DNA from: JBCCGG01 sp039029395
GTDB taxonomy: Bacteria; Pseudomonadota; Alphaproteobacteria; Kiloniellales; JAKSDN01
Length of the DNA: 64,000 nt
Direction: 5' to 3'
NCBI GenBank assembly: GCA_039029395.1
Contig: JBCCGG010000003.1
Coordinates: forward strand, 163,891-227,890
Position numbers and translations under genes: made by a program. Below, one piece after another: positions 10,361 through 19,458 of the stretch. The notes under the pieces were generated by a model. It worked only from the letters and a program-made list of their open reading frames with translations, was not told the origin of the DNA and did not search any database. How positions within the stretch are numbered: position 1 is the first letter of the stretch; each line of letters starts with the position of its first letter.

Positions 10361-11635
10361 ATGAAAAGCGGTCTTGGAAGAACCCGAAATGGTCTCTGCG
10401 CCGCGCTCGACGTGGGCAGCAGCAAGATCTGCTGCTTCATCGCCACGCTCGACAGCAAGCAGCAGCCCCAAGTGCGCGGTATCGGACACCAGGCAAGCCT
10501 TGGGGTGCGCAATGGCGCGGTGGTTGACATGGAGGCCTGCGAGGGGGCGATCCGCAACGCGGTCGAATCCGCCGAAGCGATGGCCGGCGAGACCATCGAC
10601 CGGGTCGTGGTCAATCTCTCGGGAGGCTATCCGGCCTCCAGCTCGGTCGCGGTCGAGGTCTCGATCGCTGGCCACGAGGTCGGAGAGGCGGATTTGCAGC
10701 GCGCGCTGCGCCGGAGCCAGCCGGGCGAAGCCGACGTCAACGGCGCTGAGATCAACCGCCAGCTGATCCACACCATCCCGGTCAGCTATTCGATCGACGG
10801 CAGCCGCGGCGTGCGCGACCCTCGGGGTATGTACGGCGAACGCCTTGCAGTGACCCTGCACATGGTGACCGCCAGCTCGGGTGCGGTGCGCAACCTGACA
10901 ACCTGCATCCAGCGCTGCCACCTGGACGTGTCGGGCTACGTGGTCTCGCCCTACGCCTCGGGCCTCGCCACCCTGGTCGAAGACGAGAAGGAACTCGGCG
11001 TCACGGTGATCGACATGGGCGGCGGCACCACCACAATCGCCGTCTTCTTCGAAGGCAAGGTGATCTACACCGATATGGTGCCGGTCGGCGGCAACCACGT
11101 CACCAACGACATCGCGCGCGGGCTTTCGACCCCGCTGGTCCACGCCGAACGCATGAAGACGCTCTACGGCCACGCCGTCGCGGCGGCAGCCGACGACCGT
11201 GAGCAGATCGACGTGCCCCAGGTCGGCGAGGCCGAGCACGACTGCGAAATCCAGCAGGTGCCGCGATCGATCCTGGTGGGAATAATCCAACCGCGTCTGG
11301 AGGAAACCTTCGAGCTGGTCCGCTCCCGTCTGGAGCAGAGCGGCTTCGACAAGGTCGCCGGACGCCGCGTTGTTTTAACTGGCGGAGCCTCCCAACTGCC
11401 CGGGCTCCGCGATCTGGCCGGTCTGATGCTCGACAAGCAAGTCCGCATCGGCCGGCCCAACCGCGCCTTGGGTCTCGCCGAGGCAACCAGCGGACCGGCC
11501 TTCGCAACCAGCGCCGGCCTGCTGTCCTTCGTGGCCAACCACGACATGACCGCACCGGTCGAGCTGGACGAAAAAGTAAAGGAGCCGAGCGGTCTGATAG
11601 GCCGACTTGGTCATTGGTTTCGTGAGCATTTTTAA
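10361..11635 (+). CDS. ftsA: FtsA, actin-like divisome anchor
   Basis: Actin-fold ATPase that tethers FtsZ to the membrane. ATG 10361 gives 424 residues. The frame extends upstream but without family similarity. The phosphate-1 motif LDVGSSKICCFI, the SHS2 (1C) domain region around residues 85-165, the phosphate-2 motif VIDMGGGTTTIAVF near 215 and the adenosine motif VLTGGASQLPGL near 340 are visible. The C-terminal GRLGHWFREHF has the amphipathic character expected of the membrane-targeting helix. ftsZ follows after 91 bases. Confidence 0.97.
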   Translation: MKSGLGRTRNGLCAALDVGSSKICCFIATLDSKQQPQVRGIGHQASLGVRNGAVVDMEACEGAIRNAVESAEAMAGETIDRVVVNLSGGYPASSSVAVEVSIAGHEVGEADLQRALRRSQPGEADVNGAEINRQLIHTIPVSYSIDGSRGVRDPRGMYGERLAVTLHMVTASSGAVRNLTTCIQRCHLDVSGYVVSPYASGLATLVEDEKELGVTVIDMGGGTTTIAVFFEGKVIYTDMVPVGGNHVTNDIARGLSTPLVHAERMKTLYGHAVAAAADDREQIDVPQVGEAEHDCEIQQVPRSILVGIIQPRLEETFELVRSRLEQSGFDKVAGRRVVLTGGASQLPGLRDLAGLMLDKQVRIGRPNRALGLAEATSGPAFATSAGLLSFVANHDMTAPVELDEKVKEPSGLIGRLGHWFREHF

Positions 11636-11726
11636 ACCCGTCAAGGAGGGCTTTGGCCTCGGAGTGGGGCAGCCTAGCGCTTAAGCCGTCCAATCACCTT
11701 CGAACGACTATCCTGTGGAGGGGATA

Positions 11727-13469
11727 ATGAGTCTAAACCTGAACGTACCGAAGGCCGCTGAACAGCTGTCGCCAACAATCACGGTGATCGGCGTCGGCGG
11801 AGCTGGCGGCAACGCCGTCAACAACATGATCCAATCGAACCTGGAGGGTGTCGACTTTCTGGTCGCCAACACCGACGCCCAGGCGATCTCCCAATCGATC
11901 TGCAAGCGCACGATCCAACTGGGCCGCAACATCACCCAGGGCCTCGGCGCCGGCTCCCGGCCCGACATCGGCCGGGCCGCCGCGGAAGAGGCGCTCGATG
12001 ACATCCTGCAGGAGCTCGAAGGCTCCAACATGGTGTTCATCACGGCCGGCATGGGCGGCGGCACCGGCACCGGCGCCGCCCCGGTGATCGCCCGGGCGAC
12101 CCGCGAGGCCAACATCCTGACGGTCGGCGTGGTCACCAAGCCGTTCCACTTCGAGGGCGTGCACCGCATGCGCCTGGCCGAGGCCGGCATCAACGAGCTG
12201 CAGCAGTTCGTCGATACCCTGATCATCATCCCGAACCAGAACCTGTTCCGGGTCGCCAACGAGAAGACCACCTTCGCCGATGCCTTCAAGATGGCCGACG
12301 ACGTACTCGACGCCGGCGTGCGCGGGGTCACCGACCTGATGGTCATGCCCGGGCTGATCAACCTGGATTTCGCCGATATCCGCGCGGTCATGACCGAGAT
12401 GGGCAAGGCCATGATGGGCACCGGCGAGGCCGACGGCGACAACCGGGCGATCGAGGCGGCCGAAGCGGCGATCTCGAATCCGCTGCTCGACGAGGTCTCC
12501 ATGAAGGGCGCCCGGGGTGTCTTGATCAACATCACCGGCGGCATGGACATGACCTTGTTCGAGGTCGACGAGGCGGCCAATCGGATCCGCGACGAAGTCG
12601 ACCCGGAAGCCAACATCATCTTTGGCTCGACCTTCATCCAGGACATGGAGAACAAGATGCGGGTCTCGGTCGTCGCGACCGGCATCGACGTCGACGAGTC
12701 GGTGCAGCCCCGGCCGGTCACCCTCAGCCTGGTGGCCGACAGCAGCGGCAAGCCGATTCCGAGCGGCCAGGCGCCGGCGGCCAGTGGCGCCGGTGGCGCA
12801 ACCGCGGTGGCGGCCCCGGCGGCCGCCGCGCCCACGGCCAGCGCCGAGGCCACCAGCGCCCTGGCGATGGACCGCCAGCAGCTCGCCGAGCAGATCGAGC
12901 AGGCCTTCGCCGAGCCGGAGCAGGCCGATCTGCCGATTCAGGAAGAAGAGGTGGCCGAGGAGGCCCCGGAGGCTGAGGCACCCCTGGCCGACGAGGACTA
13001 CTACGAGGAAGAGGTCCAGGAGCAAGAGGAGTTCATTCCGCCTCAGCCGGTCGAGCCCGAAGGCCGCGCGACCAGGGCCGCCAGCCCCGACCCCTTCGCC
13101 GAGGCCGAGTTGGCCAACAGTGCCCGTCCGCAGCCGGCGGCCGAGCCCAAGGCCCCCCTTAGCCCCGGCCGCAGCAAGGCCCAAAGCCTGCTGGCCAAGG
13201 TGACCGGTGCGGCCCGGGTGATTCACGGCGGCACGTCGGGCGCCAGCGAAGCGGCACCGCGACCCACCGCTCGTCCCCTGCCGGCCCGCCCGATCGCCCC
13301 CAGGACGGCACCGGGCGAGCAGCGTGCCCGGGCGGCCGCCGAGCCCAGCTTGCGGCCCGCCAGCCAGCCCAAACTGTCCGGTCTTGAGGCTCCGGAGGCG
13401 GCTTCGGCGTCCAGCGCCGAGGAGGAGCTGCTGGACATCCCGGCGTTCCTGCGGCGCCAGGCCAATTGA
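11727..13469 (+). CDS. ftsZ: FtsZ, tubulin-like division GTPase (long-linker form)
   Basis: GTPase that forms the Z ring. ATG 11727 follows GGAGGGG, and an in-frame GTG at 11715 lies inside that ribosome site. It has 580 residues, long for FtsZ but usual in alphaproteobacteria. The GTPase core occupies residues about 15-320: VGGAGGNAVNNM, the tubulin signature GGGTGTGAAPVIA, and the NxDFADI T7-loop region. A low-complexity acidic and Pro/Ala-rich linker runs to about residue 565. The C-terminal peptide DIPAFLRRQ binds FtsA and other partners. Confidence 0.98.
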   Translation: MSLNLNVPKAAEQLSPTITVIGVGGAGGNAVNNMIQSNLEGVDFLVANTDAQAISQSICKRTIQLGRNITQGLGAGSRPDIGRAAAEEALDDILQELEGSNMVFITAGMGGGTGTGAAPVIARATREANILTVGVVTKPFHFEGVHRMRLAEAGINELQQFVDTLIIIPNQNLFRVANEKTTFADAFKMADDVLDAGVRGVTDLMVMPGLINLDFADIRAVMTEMGKAMMGTGEADGDNRAIEAAEAAISNPLLDEVSMKGARGVLINITGGMDMTLFEVDEAANRIRDEVDPEANIIFGSTFIQDMENKMRVSVVATGIDVDESVQPRPVTLSLVADSSGKPIPSGQAPAASGAGGATAVAAPAAAAPTASAEATSALAMDRQQLAEQIEQAFAEPEQADLPIQEEEVAEEAPEAEAPLADEDYYEEEVQEQEEFIPPQPVEPEGRATRAASPDPFAEAELANSARPQPAAEPKAPLSPGRSKAQSLLAKVTGAARVIHGGTSGASEAAPRPTARPLPARPIAPRTAPGEQRARAAAEPSLRPASQPKLSGLEAPEAASASSAEEELLDIPAFLRRQAN

Positions 13470-13494
13470 TGACGTGATCCTCTCTACAGGCTCA

Positions 13495-13606
13495 TGAGCC
13501 CCGTCAATGCACAGTAACATATTGTAACAAACAGTGATTTGAGTCGCTCGAGTCAGCCGGTTAAATGACATCCGGTGAGCATGACGGGGCTCACGAGCGA
13601 CTCAAA
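13495..13606. repeat. Two crossing inverted repeats in the ftsZ-lpxC gap
   Basis: A 12-base arm, TGAGCCCCGTCA (13495-13506), is perfectly complementary to 13582-13593. A 13-base arm, TTTGAGTCGCTCG (13538-13550), is perfectly complementary to 13594-13606. The two right-hand arms are directly adjacent, while the left arms are separated, so the pairs cross as in a pseudoknot or exclude each other. Both spacers (13507-13537 and 13551-13581) are 31 bases. Smaller palindromes lie inside: GGCTCATGAGCC at 13489-13500 and a GTGAGC/GCTCAC hairpin at 13575-13594. No T-run follows, so it is not a standard terminator. Confidence 0.75.
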
Positions 13607-13723
13607 GGCTTTGCAACAGGCCGCCAGCTTCAAGACGGACCGGCGCGCCACATTCACAAGCACCAGCCCCCAAGCAAAGCAGCCCGTCAGGTAGCGACTT
13701 TCTAAGTGCGGCATAAACGCGGA

Positions 13724-14704
13724 ATGAGCCGGATGCAAAACGGACACAATGGAGACGGTGCGGGCATCGCCAGGCAGCGGACGCTGAAGTCGGCGATCCA
13801 CTGCTCGGGCGTCGGGCTGCACAACGGCCTCAGGGTGTCCTTGACGCTCTGCCCGGCGCTGCCCGACACGGGTATCCTGTTTCGCCGGCTCGACCTGCCC
13901 GAAGGCCAGAACGAGATCGCCGCCAATTGGCGCAACGCGATCGAAACCCCGCTTTGCACGACCCTGGTCGGCGACAACGGCGCCACGGTCTCGACCATCG
14001 AGCACCTCATGTCGGCCCTGGCCGGCTGCGGCATAGATAACGCGGTGGTTGAATTGACCGGCAGCGAAGTTCCGATTATGGACGGCAGCGCATCGCCCTT
14101 CCTGTTTCTGATCGACTGCGCCGGAACCGTCGAACAGGCGGTCCCACGCCGGGCGATTCGCATCCTCAAGCCGGTCTCCGTCGCCGAGGAGAGCCGCGCC
14201 GCCCATCTGCGGCCCGGCGACGGGTTCATGGTCGACTTCGAGATCGACTTCGAAAACCCGGTGATCGCGCGGCAGCACTGGCAGGTCGAGGTGGACCGCC
14301 ACAGCTTCCGCAGCGAGATCGCGCCGGCGCGCACCTTCGGCTTCCTGGCGGACGTGGAGAAGCTGCGGGCGCTCGGTTTGGCGCGCGGCGGCTCACTGGA
14401 CAACGCCGTTGTGATCGAGGGCGACCGTATCCTGAACGAGGGCGGCCTGCGCTTTGACAACGAGTTCGTACGCCACAAGGCCCTGGACTCGATCGGCGAT
14501 CTCTATCTCGCCGGCGCGCCGATCATTGGGCGCTTCGAGGGCTATTGCGCCGGCCACGCGCTGACCCTGCGCCTGCTGCGCGCGCTCTTCGCCGAGCAGG
14601 ACGCCTGGACCTGGAGCGACCAGCCGGCGGTCCAGGGCGCACCGCGGCCCTACCAGATCGGCCCCAGCGTGCCGCCCCAACGGGCAGTCGCCACACCCGC
14701 CTAG
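13724..14704 (+). CDS. lpxC: LpxC, UDP-3-O-acyl-GlcNAc deacetylase
   Basis: Zinc deacetylase, the committed step of lipid A synthesis. The QRTLKSAIHCSGVGLHNG opening, TIEHLMSALAGCGIDN (zinc-binding histidine), EVPIMDGSASPF, ARTFGF, the HKALDSIGDLYLAG block and a C-terminal CAGHALTLRLLRALF (catalytic histidine) match LpxC throughout. The start is uncertain. ATG 13724 gives 326 residues; GTG 13706 and ATG 13733 are alternatives, and none has a clear ribosome site. Location directly after ftsZ is standard. Confidence 0.96.
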   Translation: MSRMQNGHNGDGAGIARQRTLKSAIHCSGVGLHNGLRVSLTLCPALPDTGILFRRLDLPEGQNEIAANWRNAIETPLCTTLVGDNGATVSTIEHLMSALAGCGIDNAVVELTGSEVPIMDGSASPFLFLIDCAGTVEQAVPRRAIRILKPVSVAEESRAAHLRPGDGFMVDFEIDFENPVIARQHWQVEVDRHSFRSEIAPARTFGFLADVEKLRALGLARGGSLDNAVVIEGDRILNEGGLRFDNEFVRHKALDSIGDLYLAGAPIIGRFEGYCAGHALTLRLLRALFAEQDAWTWSDQPAVQGAPRPYQIGPSVPPQRAVATPA

Positions 14705-14783
14705 GCGGGCCCTCAAGCCTTGATCCGAGCGTCTTTTTGGGCAAGATTGGTCCCCAGGAGGGGTCCGCTGCCGAGGATCAGAC

Positions 14784-15623
14784 GTGGTGACAGCTACCCG
14801 ACATGAGCCATTCGTGAAATCTCTCTCGCGCGGTCTTTTGGCCGCCGTCCTGCTGTTCGGCTTGGCGGCCTGTGGCGGCGACGATGGCCCGGCTTATGTG
14901 GAGCGGCCGGTCGAGGATCTCTACAACTCCGCGGTCAACTCCCTGCTGGCCGGCGACAACAAGCAGGCGGCCAACCTGTTCGACGAGGTCGAGCGTCAGC
15001 ACCCCTACTCCGTGTGGGCCTCCAAGGCTCAGCTCATGGCGGCCTACGCCCACTATCTGGACAACAAGTACACCGACGCGATCAACACGCTGGACCGCTT
15101 CATTCAGCTCCACCCGGGCAACCGGGACGTGGATTATGCCTATTACCTCAAGGCCTTGAGCTACTACGAGCAGATCTCGGACGTGCAGCGCGACCAAAAG
15201 ATGACGCGGCTTGCCCTGGAATCCCTCGAGGATCTCCAGCGCCGCTTCCCGAACAGCCAGTATTCCCGCGACGCCCGTCTCAAGGCGGATCTGGCGCGCG
15301 ACCATTTGGCCGGCAAGGAGATGAGCGTCGGCCGCTATTATCAGCGCCAGGGCGATTATCTGGCGGCGATCAACCGCTACCGGGCGGTGATCGAGAACTA
15401 CCAAACCACGACCCACGCGCCCGAGGCGCTCCACCGCCTGGTCGAATCCTATCTGGCGCTCGGCATCATCCCCGAGGCCAAGGCGACCGCCGCGGTCCTG
15501 GGCTACAACTACCCGGGCAGCCAGTGGTATGTGGACAGCTACGCGCTTCTGACCGGCGTCGACCTGACGCCCCAGGAAGACCAGGGCTCCTGGATCGCCC
15601 GCACCTGGGATTCCGTCTTCTGA
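14784..15623 (+). CDS. bamD: BamD (ComL), outer-membrane assembly lipoprotein
   Basis: Outer-membrane lipoprotein of the BAM complex that inserts beta-barrel proteins. GTG 14784 was chosen because GAGGA sits six bases before it. The alternative is GTG 14814. A hydrophobic signal ends in LAAC with the lipidated cysteine at residue 31. TPR-type repeats follow: LYNSAVNSLLAGDNKQAANLF, AYAHYLDNKYTDAINTLDRFI and the AINRYRAVIENY region. Total 279 residues, usual for the family. It sits between lpxC and recN. Confidence 0.94.
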   Translation: MVTATRHEPFVKSLSRGLLAAVLLFGLAACGGDDGPAYVERPVEDLYNSAVNSLLAGDNKQAANLFDEVERQHPYSVWASKAQLMAAYAHYLDNKYTDAINTLDRFIQLHPGNRDVDYAYYLKALSYYEQISDVQRDQKMTRLALESLEDLQRRFPNSQYSRDARLKADLARDHLAGKEMSVGRYYQRQGDYLAAINRYRAVIENYQTTTHAPEALHRLVESYLALGIIPEAKATAAVLGYNYPGSQWYVDSYALLTGVDLTPQEDQGSWIARTWDSVF

Positions 15624-15691
15624 AGCCAGGCGGCTGCCGCCCCGATAATTTGGTCTTCCCCCGCATGGGCTGTCGGGTTATGGACTTGGCC

Positions 15692-17368
15692 ATGCTGGCC
15701 GCTCTTTCCATCCGCGACGTGGTCCTGATCGACCGTCTCGACCTGGATTTCTCCTCCGGGCTCTGCGTGCTGACCGGCGAGACCGGGGCCGGCAAGTCGA
15801 TCCTGCTCGATTCCCTGGGCCTCGCCCTAGGCGCCAGGGCCGAGGCGCGTCTTGTGCGCGGTGGCGCAACTCAAGCGGTGGTCAGTGCGGCGTTCGATCT
15901 ACCGGCCGACCATCCGGCCAGGGCGCTGCTGGCCGACTCGGGACTCGAGGCCGACGACGACCTGGTCATCTTGCGCCGTCAGCTCGGCGCCGACGGTCGC
16001 AGCCGCGGGTTCGTCAACGACCAGCCGGTCGCGGTGGCCCTGCTTCGGCGCCTGGGCGAGCTTTTGGTCGAGTGGCAGGGCCAGTTCGACCAGCGCGGCC
16101 TGCTCGATGCAAGCCAACACAGGGCCCTGCTCGACGCCTTCGCCAGGCTGGCGGGGCAAGACGCGGCCGTGGCCCAGGCCTGGCAGGCCTGGCGGGAGGC
16201 CGAGGCGGCGCACGCCGAGGCCGAGACCCGCTTGAGCGAGACCCGGCGCGACGAGGAGTTGCTGCGCCACGCCGCCACCGAGCTCGAGGCTCTGGATCCC
16301 AAGCCCGGCGAGGCCGACACCCTGGCCGAACAGCGCAGCTTGTTGGTCAACCGTGAGCAGCTCGCCGACGCGCTCAACGGCGCGCTCGCCAGCCTTTCGG
16401 GCGAAGGCGCCCAGGCCGGCGCCGGGCCCGCGCTCAGTCAGGCCCTGAGCGCTCTGGAGCGCATGGCGCCGCGCGCCGGCCAGCGCCTGGCACCGGCGAT
16501 CGCAGCCCTGCAACGCGCTGCATCCGAGACCGAGGAAGCGCTCGCCCAAGTCTACGCCCTGTCGGCCGACTTGGAGGGCGAGGCCGATCAGCTCGAAGCG
16601 GTCGAGGAGCGTTACTTCGCGCTCAAGGACCTGGCCCGCAAGCATGATGTGGAGGTCGACCAGCTCGCCGAGCTGCTGGCGAAGATTCAAGAACGCGTGG
16701 CCCAGATCGACCAAGGCAGCGACGGCCTGGCCGAGCTGGCCCAGGCGGTCGTGGACGCGCGCGCCGCCTATCTGGCTGCCGGCGAGACGCAACGCGCCAA
16801 GCGCCAAACCGCGGCACGCCGGCTCGATAAGGCGGTCAAGGCAGAGCTAGCGCCCCTCAAGCTGGAGAAGGCGCGCTTTCAAACCCGCCTGACACCTCTG
16901 GCCGAAAGCGATTTGGGGCCGGGTGGCTTGGATCGAATCGCCTTCGAGATCGCGACCACGCCCAAGGCCGCGCCGGGGCCGCTTGCCAAGATTGCCTCAG
17001 GCGGCGAGCTGTCGCGCATCTTGCTGGCGCTTAAGGTGGTGCTGAGCGACCTGAAGCCGGAGAAGGCCCTGGTGTTCGACGAGGTCGACAACGGCATCGG
17101 CGGCGCCACGGCGGATGCGGTGGGCGCGCGCTTGGCCCGCCTGGCCGCCGCCCGTCAGGTGCTGGTGGTGACCCACAGCCCCCAGGTCGCGGCCCGCGCG
17201 TCCCATCACTGGCGGGTCCGCAAGGAGGCCCGGGGCAAGACCCTGGCGACGCGGGTCGAGCAAGTCACCGCCGAAGCGCGCCGGGAGGAGATCGCCCGCA
17301 TGCTGTCCGGCGCCGAAGTCACCGCCGAAGCGCGCGCCGCGGCCGAGCGGCTGATGGGGGCGGCATGA
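15692..17368 (+). CDS. recN: RecN, DNA repair SMC-like ATPase
   Basis: SMC-like ATPase acting in double-strand-break repair. ATG 15692 (MLAALSIRDVVLIDRLDL) matches the usual RecN N-terminus; in-frame ATGs at 15665 and 15680 are alternatives. It has 558 residues. The Walker A motif GETGAGKS lies near residue 32. A coiled-coil middle is followed by the ABC-signature region ASGGELSRILLALK and Walker B ALVFDEVDNGIGG. No alphaproteobacterial LexA box (GTTC-N7-GTTC) was seen just upstream, so SOS control is not supported here. The stop overlaps the ligA start by four bases. Confidence 0.96.
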   Translation: MLAALSIRDVVLIDRLDLDFSSGLCVLTGETGAGKSILLDSLGLALGARAEARLVRGGATQAVVSAAFDLPADHPARALLADSGLEADDDLVILRRQLGADGRSRGFVNDQPVAVALLRRLGELLVEWQGQFDQRGLLDASQHRALLDAFARLAGQDAAVAQAWQAWREAEAAHAEAETRLSETRRDEELLRHAATELEALDPKPGEADTLAEQRSLLVNREQLADALNGALASLSGEGAQAGAGPALSQALSALERMAPRAGQRLAPAIAALQRAASETEEALAQVYALSADLEGEADQLEAVEERYFALKDLARKHDVEVDQLAELLAKIQERVAQIDQGSDGLAELAQAVVDARAAYLAAGETQRAKRQTAARRLDKAVKAELAPLKLEKARFQTRLTPLAESDLGPGGLDRIAFEIATTPKAAPGPLAKIASGGELSRILLALKVVLSDLKPEKALVFDEVDNGIGGATADAVGARLARLAAARQVLVVTHSPQVAARASHHWRVRKEARGKTLATRVEQVTAEARREEIARMLSGAEVTAEARAAAERLMGAA

Positions 17369-19458
17369 CGGAGGTTGCCGTCGAGACCCTGTCCGAAGCT
17401 CAGGCAAAAGCGGAACTCAAGCGCCTGGCCGAGGAAATCGCCTATCACGACAAGCGCTATCATCAAGAAGACGACCCGGAGATCTCGGACGGCGATTACG
17501 ACGCCCTGCGCCGGCACAACGAGGCGATCGAGGCGCGCTTTCCCAAGCTGGTGCGCGCCGACAGCCCGTCCCGCAAGCTGGGCGCCGCGCCCGCCGAAGG
17601 TTTCGCCAAGGTGCGCCACGCGGTGCCCATGCTGTCGCTCTCCAATGCCTTCGACGAGGAAGACCTGGCCGAGTTCTTCGCCCGCATCCGGCGGTTCCTG
17701 GGGCTGGCCGAGGATGCCGAGATCGAGATCGTCGCCGAGCCCAAGATCGACGGCCTGTCGATCGCGCTGCGCTACGAGAAAGGCCGTTTCGTTCAGGCGG
17801 CGACCCGGGGCGACGGGACGGTCGGCGAGGACGTCACCGCAAATGTGCGTACCCTCAAAGACTTGCCCGTCACGCTCGCGGGCGAAGCGCCCGAGGTTCT
17901 CGAGGTGCGCGGCGAGGTCTATTTCCCGCGCCACGCCTTCGCGGACTTCAACCGCGCCCAAGAGGAGGCCGGCGCGAAAGTCTTTGCCAATCCGCGCAAC
18001 GCGGCGGCCGGCTCCCTGCGCCAGCTGGACTCGAGCGTCACCGCCGGCCGGCCGCTCACCCTCTTCGTCTATGCCATGGGCGAGGTCAGCGAGCCGATCG
18101 CCAAGACTCATTGGGATTTCCTGACCCGCCTGCGCGACTGGGGTTTCCCGACCAACCCTCTGGCGCACCTGTGCAGCGGGCTCGACGATGTTCTGACGTT
18201 CTACCACGACACCCTTTCGGCCCGGGCGGATCTCGACTACGAGATCGACGGCATCGTCTACAAGGTCAACCGCTTCGACCTTCAGGACCGGCTTGGCTTT
18301 GTCAGCCGGGCGCCGCGCTGGGCGATCGCACACAAGTTCCCGGCCGAGCAGGCCGAGACCCGGCTCAACAAGATCACCATCCAAGTCGGCCGCACCGGCG
18401 CACTGACGCCGGTCGCCAACCTGGAGCCGATCACCGTCGGCGGCGTCGTGGTCAGCCGCGCCACCCTGCACAACGAGGACGAGATCGCCCGCAAGGACGT
18501 GCGTGAGGGCGATCATGTGATCGTGCAACGGGCCGGCGACGTAATTCCCCAGGTGGTCTCGGTGGTCGAGGGCAAGCGGCCCAAGAAGAGCAGCCCCTAC
18601 GTCTTTCCCGACCGCTGCCCGGAGTGCGGCAGCCTGGCGATACGCGAGCCCGGCGAGGCGGTGCGCCGCTGCACCGGCGGCCTGATCTGCCCGGCCCAGT
18701 CGGTCGAGCGCCTGCGCCACTTCGTCTCGCGCGACGCCTTCGACATCGAAGGCCTGGGCGACAAGCACATCCGCGCCTTCTTCGAGGACGGGCAGCTCAA
18801 GAGCCCGGCCGATCTCTTCACCCTGGCCCAACGGGACCAGGACAGCGAGACGCCCCTGAGCCAACGGGAGGGCTGGGGCAAGACTTCGGCCGGCAAGCTC
18901 TTCAATGCGATCGAGGGGCGGCGCACGATCGCCCTCGACCGAGTGATCTATGCGCTCGGCATTCGCCAGGTCGGCCAGGCGACCGCCAAACTGCTGGCGC
19001 GCAACTACGGCACCCTGGATGCCTTGCGCGAGGCCATGCAGGCAGCCGCCGACCCCGACTCCCCAGCCTATGCGGATCTCATCAACATCGACCAGATCGG
19101 TCCCTCGGTGGCGGCGGATCTCAGCGGCTTTTTCGCCGAGCCCCATAACCTGGAGGTGCTCGAGCGGCTGGCCACCGAGCTGACCATCGAGGCGCCGGCG
19201 CCGGTCGCGGCAAGCGATTCGATCCTGTCCGGCAAGACCATCGTTTTCACCGGCACGCTGAGCGCCATGGGGCGCAGCGAGGCCAAGGCCAAGGCCGAAG
19301 CGCTCGGCGCCAAGGTCGCCGGCTCGGTCTCCAAGAAGACCAACTACGTGGTAATCGGCGCCGACGCCGGATCGAAGGCGCGCAAGGCCGAGGAGTTGGG
19401 CCTGGAGATCCTGAGCGAGGAGGCTTGGTTGAAGGTCGCGGCCGGAGAGCAGCCATGA
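17365..19458 (+). CDS. ligA: LigA, NAD+-dependent DNA ligase
   Basis: Essential ligase that seals nicks using NAD+. It has 697 residues. The N-terminal Ia domain contains YHxxDDPEISDGDYD. The adenylation motif EPKIDGLSIALRYE carries the nucleophilic lysine near residue 127. An OB fold contains GRTGALTPVANLEPI. A four-cysteine zinc site follows (CPECG and then CTGGLICP near residues 417-440). Helix-hairpin-helix repeats and a C-terminal BRCT domain (residues about 618-697, starting SILSGKTIVFTG) complete the usual layout. It overlaps both recN and the next gene by four bases. Confidence 0.98.
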   Translation: MTEVAVETLSEAQAKAELKRLAEEIAYHDKRYHQEDDPEISDGDYDALRRHNEAIEARFPKLVRADSPSRKLGAAPAEGFAKVRHAVPMLSLSNAFDEEDLAEFFARIRRFLGLAEDAEIEIVAEPKIDGLSIALRYEKGRFVQAATRGDGTVGEDVTANVRTLKDLPVTLAGEAPEVLEVRGEVYFPRHAFADFNRAQEEAGAKVFANPRNAAAGSLRQLDSSVTAGRPLTLFVYAMGEVSEPIAKTHWDFLTRLRDWGFPTNPLAHLCSGLDDVLTFYHDTLSARADLDYEIDGIVYKVNRFDLQDRLGFVSRAPRWAIAHKFPAEQAETRLNKITIQVGRTGALTPVANLEPITVGGVVVSRATLHNEDEIARKDVREGDHVIVQRAGDVIPQVVSVVEGKRPKKSSPYVFPDRCPECGSLAIREPGEAVRRCTGGLICPAQSVERLRHFVSRDAFDIEGLGDKHIRAFFEDGQLKSPADLFTLAQRDQDSETPLSQREGWGKTSAGKLFNAIEGRRTIALDRVIYALGIRQVGQATAKLLARNYGTLDALREAMQAAADPDSPAYADLINIDQIGPSVAADLSGFFAEPHNLEVLERLATELTIEAPAPVAASDSILSGKTIVFTGTLSAMGRSEAKAKAEALGAKVAGSVSKKTNYVVIGADAGSKARKAEELGLEILSEEAWLKVAAGEQP

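Noticed and set aside
15624..15691. LexA box before recN, or at the 28192-28207 palindrome before uvrD
   Set aside because: Neither place has GTTC-N7-GTTC or GAAC-N7-GAAC, the alphaproteobacterial SOS box.
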